From Gammaproteobacteria bacterium (lineage in GTDB: Bacteria > Pseudomonadota > Gammaproteobacteria > DSM-16500): 17,640 nt of DNA. Location: the NCBI GenBank assembly GCA_009885665.1, contig VFKI01000085.1, forward strand, positions 1 to 17,640. The letters are read 5' to 3'. This document shows positions 8,366 through 15,383 of this stretch, one piece after another. The first letter of the stretch is position 1, and every line of letters starts with the position of its first letter. Position numbers and translations under genes: made by a program. The notes beneath the pieces were generated by a model, which had not been told where the DNA came from, did not search any database, and saw nothing but the letters and a program-made list of their open reading frames with translations.

Positions 8366-8517
8366 TATATCCGACATCCCGCATCTTCGTCTTTTTTGAT
8401 AACTCCGCGTTGAAAATGCGTTTTAAATGCTCATTTACGCGTATGTAACCTGCGCTTTAAAACGCATTTTCGCCTCGATTTATACAAAAAATACTTTGAT
8501 GCGGAATGTCGGATATA
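8366..8517. repeat. MITE-like element with nested inverted repeats
   Basis: The terminal arms are 20 bases each: 8366-8385 (TATATCCGACATCCCGCATC) and 8498-8517, its reverse complement with one mismatch. Inside are perfect 16-base arms, GAAAATGCGTTTTAAA at 8412-8427 and its complement at 8456-8471. A short TTAC...GTAA hairpin sits at the centre. The whole 152 bases could fold into one long interrupted hairpin. There is no coding capacity. This is the architecture of a miniature inverted-repeat element, or of a large regulatory hairpin. A TA target duplication is possible because both ends read TATA, but it cannot be proven from one copy. It ends 37 bases from the start codon of the 763-aa gene, so it lies in that gene's leader or promoter. 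Confidence 0.8.
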
Positions 8518-8770
8518 TGTATTGTTTTTTTTATTTCGTTTTTTTAATCACTTCGCGAAAATAGATTTTTGCTCCACACCCCAATCATATAGAACAAATA
8601 TGAAGACAATATTAGCTGACGCTACCCATTCCCCTAATTTATGTAGACGATACGCTAACAAAAATCATCAAACTGCCGATGACTTTTCGACCTCGCATCT
8701 ATTTAAGTTATTGATTTTTAAGGTATTTATTATTTACTGGCGCGGCTGTCTGTCGATATGCCCGCAATCG
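8518..8770. other. AT-rich intergenic region
   Basis: The 253 bases between the inverted-repeat element and the stop of the Trp-repressor-like gene are T-rich. I see no convincing gene or RNA. An open frame on the plus strand here (8522-8788) has low-complexity Phe-rich ends and no ribosome site. No clear rho-independent terminator follows the repressor gene. Upstream promoter elements for the 763-aa gene should lie here or in the neighbouring element, but I cannot assign them. Confidence 0.55.
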
Positions 8771-9058
8771 TTATATTTTTTCTTTTAAATACGCAATTAA
8801 TTTCTTGTCCATACGTTTTAATTCATTTGATCCGCGCGTGATTTTGGCAATACTGACGCCCATCGTTTCCGCAATGGTACGCTGGGTTTTTTCACCGCGT
8901 AATAATTCGCCAATAATCATATGCCGCATGCTGATATTTTCTTTCTCTTCTGCTGTTAAAAACAAGTTTAGCATTTCAGCAAACATGGCATGATCCGTGG
9001 CGGTTTCTTCACATAACGTCATAAACTGCCGCCAATGTTTTACAACTTTACTATCCAT
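8771..9058 (-). CDS. trpR: Trp repressor family protein (TrpR-like)
   Basis: DNA-binding aporepressor; in E. coli, TrpR binds L-tryptophan and represses biosynthesis and uptake genes. The 95-aa protein aligns throughout with E. coli TrpR: WRQFMTLCEETATD, LNLFLTAEEKENIS, IIGELLRGEKTQRTIAETMG, then IAKITRGSNELK. Key ligand-pocket residues are kept: Thr35 (E. coli Thr44), Arg45 (Arg54) and Arg75 (Arg84). E. coli Thr81 is replaced by Lys72. The helix-turn-helix lies at about 60-77. ATG 9058 was chosen because AGGA (9066-9069) precedes it by 7 bases; a GTG at 9079 would overlap the upstream gene and lacks a site. It is last in the transporter operon, with 11 bases after the ATPase stop, so it probably regulates that transporter and itself. 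The regulatory target is inferred from context. Confidence 0.9.
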   Translation of the reverse strand: MDSKVVKHWRQFMTLCEETATDHAMFAEMLNLFLTAEEKENISMRHMIIGELLRGEKTQRTIAETMGVSIAKITRGSNELKRMDKKLIAYLKEKI

Positions 9059-9069
9059 CACTGCTTCCT

Positions 9070-9819
9070 TTAATAACACGCTGCCAACAATTGTTGTTGA
9101 TTCAATGCCCGCTTTTCAACAGCTTCAATTGTCTGATAAATGCGCCCGTTACGCAATGCAAGAATGCGATTACCACACCCCTCTGCTAAAACCAAATCAT
9201 GCGTCGTCATCAAACAGGTCATGCCATGCTGCGCCACCACGTCCCGCGTCAATAGCAATAACCGTTCGGCCGTCAATGGATCCAACGCAGAAGTATGCTC
9301 ATCCAACAATAAAATTCGCGGCGGATAGCATACCGCCAGCGCCAACGCCAAGGTTTGCTTCTCTCCCCCCGACAAGTCCGCGACACATTGATCAAGATTA
9401 TTTGCTAACTTTTCGTTAAAAGGTTCAAGATACGCCGCCAGACGCAAACGCGCATGTTTGCGGCGTATAAAATGAAAGCGCGCTTGAAATTGCTCGCATA
9501 TCAATAAATAATTTTCAAAAATACTCATTGATACAAACAGTGAATCATGACAATCTTGCGTTAAAGTCCGCACCGCTTGCGCAAAAGGACGCGCAGCAAA
9601 ACTGCCAAGCGCTTTATTTTCTAAAAGAAGATGGCCTGAAGTTGCCCGATAACGTCGATCAAGCAATTTCAACAAGGAACTTTTTCCTGAGCCATTACTG
9701 CCCAGTATCACAACAAAATCACCACGCTGCACTTCATACGTTATATGCGACAAAATTTCACGCCCACCATTCGGCAAACACAAGCTGACATCCTGCAATT
9801 GCAATAATGGCGCTATCAT
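9070..9819 (-). CDS. ABC transporter ATP-binding protein (TrpZ/COG1101-like)
   Basis: Cytoplasmic ATPase that powers the neighbouring permease. The 249 aa contain one complete ABC domain: Walker A GSNGSGKSS (40-48), Q-loop Gln88, signature LSGGEKQ (149-155), Walker B ILLLDEH (169-175) and H-loop His207. It overlaps the permease stop by four bases (ATGA), the usual sign of translational coupling, and is followed by the TrpR-like gene. The family (COG1101, next to COG4120 permeases and COG2984 binding proteins) includes streptococcal TrpZ. Walker B normally continues with the catalytic Glu, present here as Glu174, so it should be active. The substrate cannot be read from the ATPase; tryptophan is inferred from the repressor neighbour. 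Confidence 0.92.
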   Translation of the reverse strand: MIAPLLQLQDVSLCLPNGGREILSHITYEVQRGDFVVILGSNGSGKSSLLKLLDRRYRATSGHLLLENKALGSFAARPFAQAVRTLTQDCHDSLFVSMSIFENYLLICEQFQARFHFIRRKHARLRLAAYLEPFNEKLANNLDQCVADLSGGEKQTLALALAVCYPPRILLLDEHTSALDPLTAERLLLLTRDVVAQHGMTCLMTTHDLVLAEGCGNRILALRNGRIYQTIEAVEKRALNQQQLLAACY

Positions 9820-10706
9820 ATAGAAATGCCTCCTGCCAACGCTGAACGCCGCAAAGCCGTACGTAAAAAAATCACTAGCAGAATTCCTAACAGCATTTTC
9901 AAGTAAATCGGATCAATATTAAGCCGTAACAAACCATTCAGCGCCATAAAATACATCGCCACGCCAATCACGCAAGCAATGAACTCCGCACTCACACGAA
10001 AACGCGCTGAATGTAAAATACGCCGTAACACTTGTTGACCTAAAATAATCGCCCCGATGCCCGTAAGCGTCATGCCAAATCCCATATTAATATCTGCATA
10101 ACCCACGGTTTGCGCTGTCAACATGCCGGCTGCCGCCGCCAAGGTATTCGTGAAAGCAAATCCCAATAAACGATAGCGTTCCAAGGGCGCGCCCAAACGT
10201 TGTAATAACGCTGGATTATCGCCTAACGCACGTAACCGTAAGCCAAAACGCGTCGCCACCAGCGCGCAACCCAGCATACAGAAAAAAATACTGTAAAATG
10301 CAACAGATAACCAACCCAGCGTATCACTCTGCGCAAAAGCACTCGACACCAAGGTCGCTTGCGATAACAAACTGATATTCGGACGCCCCATTAAAATTAA
10401 ATTAGCACTGGTTAAAATGAAAGTGGCTAATACGCCCGCCAACAACGGATCAACACGACCGCCACGCTGAATAAAACTCACCATCACACCCGCTAAACTG
10501 CCCGCCGCCAACGCACAAAACGCTGCAATATACGGTGAAAAACCTAATGTCGCTAAACGCGCAAAAATTGCCGCGCCTAACACAAAACTCCCTTCTAACG
10601 TCATATCCGTCGCACGCATCAAGGTATAGCTGATACTGATACCCAATGCCAACGGCAGAAAAGTCAATGTTTGGGTCAATACCGCATACAGCAAGCCATT
10701 CATCAT
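9816..10706 (-). CDS. ABC transporter permease (TrpY/COG4120-like)
   Basis: Inner-membrane subunit of the importer. The 296 aa are very hydrophobic, with about eight or nine helices (approximately 10-29, 39-55, 58-78, 88-107, 132-151, 180-198, 212-225, 239-259, 268-284). The cytoplasmic loop at 157-195 (RLRALGDNPALLQRLG...) is the ATPase-coupling loop of the branched-chain-type (LivH/LivM, COG4120) permease family. Start ATG 10706 has AGGTGA a few bases upstream; a second ATG follows directly. Its end overlaps the ATPase start by four bases. Unlike the other joints of this operon, the gap to the upstream binding-protein gene is 190 bases and is filled by a palindromic repeat. The C-terminus is Arg-rich, which fits a cytoplasmic tail. 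Confidence 0.9.
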   Translation of the reverse strand: MMNGLLYAVLTQTLTFLPLALGISISYTLMRATDMTLEGSFVLGAAIFARLATLGFSPYIAAFCALAAGSLAGVMVSFIQRGGRVDPLLAGVLATFILTSANLILMGRPNISLLSQATLVSSAFAQSDTLGWLSVAFYSIFFCMLGCALVATRFGLRLRALGDNPALLQRLGAPLERYRLLGFAFTNTLAAAAGMLTAQTVGYADINMGFGMTLTGIGAIILGQQVLRRILHSARFRVSAEFIACVIGVAMYFMALNGLLRLNIDPIYLKMLLGILLVIFLRTALRRSALAGGISI

Positions 10707-10716
10707 ATGTCACCTA

Positions 10717-10930
10717 TATATAGATTCTCAGATAAGTAAATTGGAATGGCCTAGTGAGATATCACCATTGGCTTCGCCAATTTTCAGGTATTTTGGGGGG
10801 AGAATCGCGATTCTCCCCCCAAGCCCCCCATCGCGAAAAGCCAAAAGACTTTTCTGAGACGCTATATAGATTCTCAGATAAGTAAATTGGAATGGCCTAG
10901 TGAGATACCCCTACTGGCTTCGCCAATTTA
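10717..10930. repeat. 146-bp-period repeat, copy B plus partial copy C
   Basis: A 45-base stretch starting at 10717 (TATATAGATTCTCAGATAAG...) recurs exactly at 10863. The similarity continues, with a few mismatches, through the GGCTTCGCCAATTT box (to about 10930). The period is 146 bases, so this is one full unit and the first half of a second. The full unit contains the palindrome at 10795-10820 and the CCCCCCATCGCG box also seen in copy A at 1-107. It fills the gap between the binding-protein and permease genes, and the partial copy runs into the binding-protein reading frame. Confidence 0.9.
10795..10820. repeat. Perfect 26-bp palindrome
   Basis: GGGGGGAGAATCG followed directly by its exact reverse complement, with no loop. 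In RNA it would form a very stable stem. It has no T-run after it on either strand, so it is not a classic terminator; a protective or attenuating mRNA hairpin inside the transporter transcript is more likely. Confidence 0.95.
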
Positions 10931-11889
10931 TCAATCTTATAGCCCGCCCGCGTCGCAGCTGCAATCACCGGTGCAATCGATTGACCCGTAGCTTGCATCA
11001 CTTTTTGATTGATAAAAACAGTCAGATGATGCATTTCAACAATCGGCAACGTACAAGCAGCTTGGCCGTTTAAAATAGCAGCTGCCAATTTTGCCGCTTC
11101 AACACCAATGTCACGCTCATGCACACCTAAAGCAAATCCAGCACCCGCTTCCACCGAGCCATTGTCTGAAGTGATAAGCGGAATACGGCGCTGAATCGCT
11201 ACTTTTTCAAGCGTAGCAACACCACTCACAATTAAGCTGTCTTTTAAAACAAAAATAGCTTGCGTATTTTCAGGCATCGCATCCGCGACTGTCATTAATT
11301 CCGGCAAAGTGGCCGCCATGCGCTGATCCACCGTAATACCTACCGCCTTCCCCGCCGCAATGGTCGCCGCCACATCTGGGAAAACTTTATTCGCCGCACT
11401 ATGCACTAACGTGATATGTGTCAACTTAGGATATACCGCATGTATAAATTGCATTTGCGTAACAGGGCCTAAATCATCATGCACAATAGCGACGTTACAG
11501 GTCGATAATGCATGACGCGCTTTATCTGTCAGATCAGATGCAATACTCACCACGGGTTGATCATGAATACTTGCCAGCGTCATCTCCGTCGCATCCACGC
11601 CGATCGGCGCGACCAACGCATAACGATTCGCATGCATTTGCAGGATAATAGATCGCTCAAGATTGGGATCATTTTGCGCATTTTCGACTTTGATAATGAC
11701 CGGCTTGCCATAAACTTGCTTTAACGTTTCGCTAAAACCAGCGACAATTTCAGTCATCGCCTTATGTGCTAATGGCACAATGATGCCGATGGTCGGGGGC
11801 GTGGCCGCGGCAACACTCAGCGGCAATGTGGCCAAGCCCAGCATGGCACAAAAGCGCGCCACAGAGAAAAAGTATGTTAATTTACGCAT
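10897..11889 (-). CDS. ABC transporter substrate-binding protein (TrpX/COG2984-like)
   Basis: Periplasmic binding protein of the importer. With start ATG 11889 it has 330 aa: an N-terminal signal peptide (Arg2/Lys3, hydrophobic 6-26, probable cleavage after VAAA), then a COG2984-type fold (IGIIVPLAHKAMTEIVAGF, the VENAQNDPNLERSI block, PVVSIASD, LITSDNGSVEAGAGFALG). No lipobox Cys follows the signal, so it is probably free in the periplasm, unlike Gram-positive relatives. ATG 11889 was chosen over ATG 11901 because AGGTGG lies 8 bases before it but directly abuts the other. It is first in the operon behind a strong promoter. The last ten residues, KLAKPVGVSH, are encoded by the partial repeat copy, so the native C-terminus may have been replaced. 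Tryptophan specificity is inferred. Confidence 0.9.
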   Translation of the reverse strand: MRKLTYFFSVARFCAMLGLATLPLSVAAATPPTIGIIVPLAHKAMTEIVAGFSETLKQVYGKPVIIKVENAQNDPNLERSIILQMHANRYALVAPIGVDATEMTLASIHDQPVVSIASDLTDKARHALSTCNVAIVHDDLGPVTQMQFIHAVYPKLTHITLVHSAANKVFPDVAATIAAGKAVGITVDQRMAATLPELMTVADAMPENTQAIFVLKDSLIVSGVATLEKVAIQRRIPLITSDNGSVEAGAGFALGVHERDIGVEAAKLAAAILNGQAACTLPIVEMHHLTVFINQKVMQATGQSIAPVIAAATRAGYKIDKLAKPVGVSH

Positions 11890-11918
11890 CGAGACATCCA
11901 CCTATCATTTGCCATGGT

Positions 11919-11936
11919 GTAATACTATAGCGTTAC
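11919..11936. promoter_or_regulatory. Operator-like palindrome over the -10 box
   Basis: GTAATACTATAGCGTTAC is an 18-base imperfect palindrome (GTAA..CTATAG..TTAC; 7 of 9 base pairs symmetric). The -10 hexamer lies inside it, the position expected for a repressor site. The E. coli Trp operator is also an 18-base GTA...TAC palindrome, but only 10 of 18 positions agree and the CTAG half-sites are missing. Assignment to the TrpR-like protein is a hypothesis. Confidence 0.45.
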
Positions 11937-11950
11937 AGCGATGATGTCAA
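11922..11950 (-). promoter_or_regulatory. Sigma-70-type promoter of the transporter operon
   Basis: On the minus strand TTGACA (11945-11950, perfect -35) is followed by 17 bases and TAGTAT (11922-11927, 4 of 6). The predicted start point near 11915 leaves a leader of about 26 bases before ATG 11889. The -35 box overlaps the rnhB stop codon (TGA at 11947-11949). No terminator is seen between rnhB and this promoter, so read-through from the glycan operon is possible. Confidence 0.7.
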
Positions 11951-12519
11951 GCGCTTCCTGCTACCGCCGCCACCGGCGCGAATGAGCGGCGATGAATCTC
12001 GCACGCGCCATGCTGCAACAAAGCCGCGCGGTGATATTCCGTGCCATAGCCTTTATGTCGATCAAAACCATATTGCGGAAAACGGTCGTGCCACGCCAAC
12101 ATTTCACGATCACGCGTTACTTTGGCAATAATAGATGCGGCACTGATCAACGGCTCAGTTAAATCTCCACCGACAATTGCACGCGCTTGACACGCCAACG
12201 ATGGACAACGATTACCATCAATCAATACCAACTGCGGCATGACGCTTAAACTGGCGACAGCACGCTGCATCGCCACCAGCGTCGCTTGTAAAATGTTGAT
12301 ACGATCGATTTCAGCTGGGTCAGCACGCCCTACGCCTATCGCGATCGCTTTAGCATGAATTTCAATGAATAATGCTTCACGCCGCGCAGCCGTTAATTTT
12401 TTAGAATCCGTTAAACCCGCAATGACACACCCCGGCGGCAAAATGACTGCCGCCGCAACCACCGCACCGGCCAATGGTCCGCGCCCGGCTTCATCGACGC
12501 CGGCTATCCATTCTTTCAT
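11947..12519 (-). CDS. rnhB: Ribonuclease HII
   Basis: Cleaves RNA of RNA-DNA hybrids and removes single ribonucleotides from DNA. From ATG 12519 it is 190 aa, closely similar to E. coli RnhB: GVDEAGRGPLAGAVVAAAVILP, DSKKL, LIDGNRCP, ISAASIIAKVTRDREM, FPQYGFDRHKGYGT, HRRSF. Catalytic acids are Asp9, Glu10, Asp101 and Asp119 in this numbering. Three ATGs stand in a row (12525, 12522, 12519); the AAGGA at 12526-12530 is well spaced (6 bases) only for the third, so that start is preferred, but a 192-aa form is possible. It follows ugd by about 20 bases and is the last gene of the galU operon, an unusual place; in E. coli it sits between lpxB and dnaE. Confidence 0.96.
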   Translation of the reverse strand: MKEWIAGVDEAGRGPLAGAVVAAAVILPPGCVIAGLTDSKKLTAARREALFIEIHAKAIAIGVGRADPAEIDRINILQATLVAMQRAVASLSVMPQLVLIDGNRCPSLACQARAIVGGDLTEPLISAASIIAKVTRDREMLAWHDRFPQYGFDRHKGYGTEYHRAALLQHGACEIHRRSFAPVAAVAGSA

Positions 12520-12540
12520 CATCATTCCTTATTTTTATCG

Positions 12541-13899
12541 TTATACCGTTTCTAATGCTTTTTCTATGCCACGCCCAATACCATAATATTCAAACCCGGC
12601 ATCACGCAGTTGCGTTGGATTATATTGATTACGTCCATCAAAAACGATCGCTTGACGCATCAAACTTTGCATAGCACCGAGATCGGGATAACAAAAAGGT
12701 TTCCACTCCGTCACTAACGCCAGCGCATCTACTTGCGCCAACGCATCATATTGATGCGCCGCCAACACCAACTGCCCTGACGTCAGCCAACGCGCAGGCA
12801 AGATTTTTTTTGCCATCGGGATAGCCACTGGATCATACGCCAACACCGTCGCACCCGCCGCAATTAATTTTTCCAATAACACCAGAGAAGACGCTTCACG
12901 CATGTCATCTGTTTCAGGTTTAAAAGATAATCCCCACACGCCAATACGCATGCCGGTTAAATTTTCGCCCAAGCGCGCCATGATTTTTTGCGGCAACCAT
13001 TGTTTTTGTAAGACATTACGATGTTCCACCGCATGCAAAATCAAGGGGTCAATACCATGTTGTTCTGCCATATGGATAAGCGCTTTGACGTCTTTCGGAA
13101 AACACGAACCGCCATAGCCACAACCCGGATATAAAAAACGTGCGCCAATGCGCGTATCAGAGCCAATGCCAATACGTACATTTTCAATATCTACCGCCAT
13201 TTTTTCACATAACACCGCCATTTCATTCATAAAAGAAATACGCGTTGCCAACATGGCATTCGCCACATATTTGGTCATTTCTGCATCACGCACTGTCATA
13301 AAATAAATTTTTTCTGGATGACGTGTAATGGGCTGATACAATTCTTGCATAATATTTCTAGCACGCTTTGACGTCAGGCCAATAATGATACGATCCGGCC
13401 GCATAAAATCATCAATCGCCGCACCTTCACGTAAAAATTCTGGATTACTCACCACGTCAAAATTGGTTGTTGCCCCACGCTGCGCCAATTGCGCACGCAC
13501 GATGCCTTCCACTTGATCCGCCACACCGACTGGCACCGTAGATTTATCCACGATGACGCAATAATCCGTCATATAGTCACCAATGCCTTTCGCCGCATCC
13601 AATACATAACGCATGTCAGCGGAACCATCTTCATCCGCAGGTGTGCCAACCGCAATAAAAATGACTTGCGGCATCACACTGACATCGGCTAATGATGTCG
13701 CAAAATGCAATCTATTTTCAGCAATACTGGATTTCACCAGTGCTTCTAATCCGGGTTCGTATACCGGTAAAATCCCTTGTTGCAAGGCTGTTACTTTCTT
13801 GACATCAATATCAATACACGTAACATGATTGCCTAATTCAGCAAAACATGCGCCGGTGACTAATCCTACATAACCTGCACCGATAACTGCAATATTCAA
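12541..13899 (-). CDS. ugd: UDP-glucose 6-dehydrogenase
   Basis: Oxidises UDP-glucose to UDP-glucuronate with two NAD+ in the cytosol, feeding surface polysaccharide or LPS synthesis. The 452-aa protein starts with the Rossmann motif GAGYVG (7-12), followed by FLREGAAIDDFMRPDRII, the long central helix region, and GCGYGGSCFPKD with catalytic Cys266. GVWGLSFKPETDDMREA marks the C-terminal nucleotide-binding domain. The start codon is TTG (13897-13899): the canonical N-terminus MNIAVIGAGYVG begins exactly there, and GGAG lies 8 bases upstream (13908-13911). The TTG overlaps the TGA of the upstream gene by four bases (TTGA), which suggests coupled translation. Its substrate is the product of GalU, two genes upstream. 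Full length for the family. Confidence 0.97.
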   Translation of the reverse strand: MNIAVIGAGYVGLVTGACFAELGNHVTCIDIDVKKVTALQQGILPVYEPGLEALVKSSIAENRLHFATSLADVSVMPQVIFIAVGTPADEDGSADMRYVLDAAKGIGDYMTDYCVIVDKSTVPVGVADQVEGIVRAQLAQRGATTNFDVVSNPEFLREGAAIDDFMRPDRIIIGLTSKRARNIMQELYQPITRHPEKIYFMTVRDAEMTKYVANAMLATRISFMNEMAVLCEKMAVDIENVRIGIGSDTRIGARFLYPGCGYGGSCFPKDVKALIHMAEQHGIDPLILHAVEHRNVLQKQWLPQKIMARLGENLTGMRIGVWGLSFKPETDDMREASSLVLLEKLIAAGATVLAYDPVAIPMAKKILPARWLTSGQLVLAAHQYDALAQVDALALVTEWKPFCYPDLGAMQSLMRQAIVFDGRNQYNPTQLRDAGFEYYGIGRGIEKALETV

Positions 13900-15383
13900 G
13901 ATTGTTTCTCCGTTACATTGACATGATAAATACGCACTTCATTATGTCGATTATCATGAAACACCACAACAGGTGTCAGGGGTAAGTGAGCTAAGGCAGT
14001 TGGCACTCCCTCATGGTCTACGCGTATCGCCAACCACTGAAAACGACGCCATTTATCTTGATTGATATTTGCAGCAAGATCCGCATACTGCGGGCCTACA
14101 CTGAAAATTGTATTGCCAAAATGATGGGTATAATAAAGTAATTGATAATCATTGCTATAAATTGTATCGTGTGGCTGCGCATGTCCTGCCAGCCAAGTCC
14201 CCGCCACACGCAGGTAACTTTTATTAGGTCCGAAATGGCCGATACCCGCAATCGCATAATAAAGAATGGCAAGCAACATAATCCAGCGCCAGCGAGTCGC
14301 AAGCAACTTGCTAATTGCAAACGGTACCCACAACATCAATGTCAAAGACAAAGCAAGCAGATAACGGTCAGAGAGAAAGCCTTGCTCAACCAAAAAAACA
14401 AACGTAATCGCAACATTTACCGCAACATAACAGCCAATCACGATGTGTTGCGGCCGCGTCCAGGCGGTGACACGCTGACACCAACCATATAACACAAGTG
14501 CTGCATATATCAACGAAATATTACGCGCCACACTGATGAGATACCACAGTATAAAACTACCCGCCAATACCCACGGCGCATCCGCATACGCATAAGAACT
14601 GATGATAGCGCGAAAAGCTTGGACTTTATCAAAGAAATTTTGCAGCAACAAACTCGGCCCATGCAATAACTGCAAACGAATCGCATCAAGCCGATTGAGC
14701 GAAGCCTGCGGATGCAAGATAAGCCAAGCGGTCAATAAGACACAAACAGCCAATAACAGCGTATTGAGTTGCAAAAAAGCACGTAACCGCCGCGGCGCAG
14801 CCAAACAAATGGGTAAAGGCAATAAAATTAAAAAAAACGCGCCTTCAACGCGAAATAAGGTTGCAACAACTAAACTAACACTCCACGCCAGCGCAATACG
14901 CCAGGTAGGCAAGCGTAAATAACGCAGTAAAAAATAAATAGAGGTAAGATAAAAAGCCCAAAAACCATGATCGCGGATGACATCGATACGGAGTGCATTG
15001 AATTGATGCGCCAATAAAATAACACCCGCCGCCAACCAGTGAATACGGGATTCTGGCGTGAGACGACGCACAATACTGATAAACATAAACACACTGAGCA
15101 ATGACGCCGCGGCATTAAGACACAGCGCAGCGGCATACTCCGACATATGCGTCAGCTTGACGATAACCGCAATACTCATTTCATAAAAAGACCAACCCCC
15201 ATTACACATATGCACAGCGGTCGCATAATCATGGCCTATCGTGGCGGCTGCTTGTAAATAACAAATGCCATCCGGATTGATGATATCGACGCGTGCGACT
15301 AGCCATAATGATAATGTTAAACTGATGATGGCCGCTAATACATAAAGCCGCCACGGAAAAACAGGATGCGTCACTTTTGACAT
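13896..15383 (-). CDS. GT-C-type polytopic membrane glycosyltransferase
   Basis: The 495-aa inner-membrane protein has about ten hydrophobic helices in its first 380 residues and a soluble C-terminal domain of about 110 residues. The first helix (12-30) is followed by RVDIINPDGICYLQAA, with Asp33 and Asp38 in the first outer loop. Acidic residues there are the hallmark of GT-C enzymes (GT39/ArnT/PMT-like), which use polyprenyl-phosphate sugars. IRDHGFWAFYLTSIYFLLRYL and FRVEGAFF are further family-like features. It overlaps the galU stop by 13 bases and the ugd start by four, so it is firmly within the sugar-nucleotide operon. The role is probably adding a sugar to a lipid or glycan at the periplasmic face. 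Sequence alone does not give the donor, the acceptor or the exact family. Confidence 0.72.
   Translation of the reverse strand: MSKVTHPVFPWRLYVLAAIISLTLSLWLVARVDIINPDGICYLQAAATIGHDYATAVHMCNGGWSFYEMSIAVIVKLTHMSEYAAALCLNAAASLLSVFMFISIVRRLTPESRIHWLAAGVILLAHQFNALRIDVIRDHGFWAFYLTSIYFLLRYLRLPTWRIALAWSVSLVVATLFRVEGAFFLILLPLPICLAAPRRLRAFLQLNTLLLAVCVLLTAWLILHPQASLNRLDAIRLQLLHGPSLLLQNFFDKVQAFRAIISSYAYADAPWVLAGSFILWYLISVARNISLIYAALVLYGWCQRVTAWTRPQHIVIGCYVAVNVAITFVFLVEQGFLSDRYLLALSLTLMLWVPFAISKLLATRWRWIMLLAILYYAIAGIGHFGPNKSYLRVAGTWLAGHAQPHDTIYSNDYQLLYYTHHFGNTIFSVGPQYADLAANINQDKWRRFQWLAIRVDHEGVPTALAHLPLTPVVVFHDNRHNEVRIYHVNVTEKQS

Noticed and set aside
8699..8724. Two CTTAA boxes on the minus strand resembling a PmrA-type site upstream of the 763-aa gene
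   Set aside because: Spacing between the boxes is about 10-11 bases instead of the 6 of the known Legionella/Coxiella PmrA site, and it is over 350 bases from the start codon.
8522..8788. Plus-strand open frame of 88 codons in the AT-rich gap
   Set aside because: Phe-rich ends come from T-runs, there is no ribosome site, and it overlaps the end of the Trp-repressor-like gene; not a believable gene.
9079..9081. GTG near 9079 as start of the Trp-repressor-like gene
   Set aside because: It overlaps the ATPase stop and lacks a ribosome site, whereas ATG 9058 has AGGA 7 bases upstream and matches the family N-terminus.
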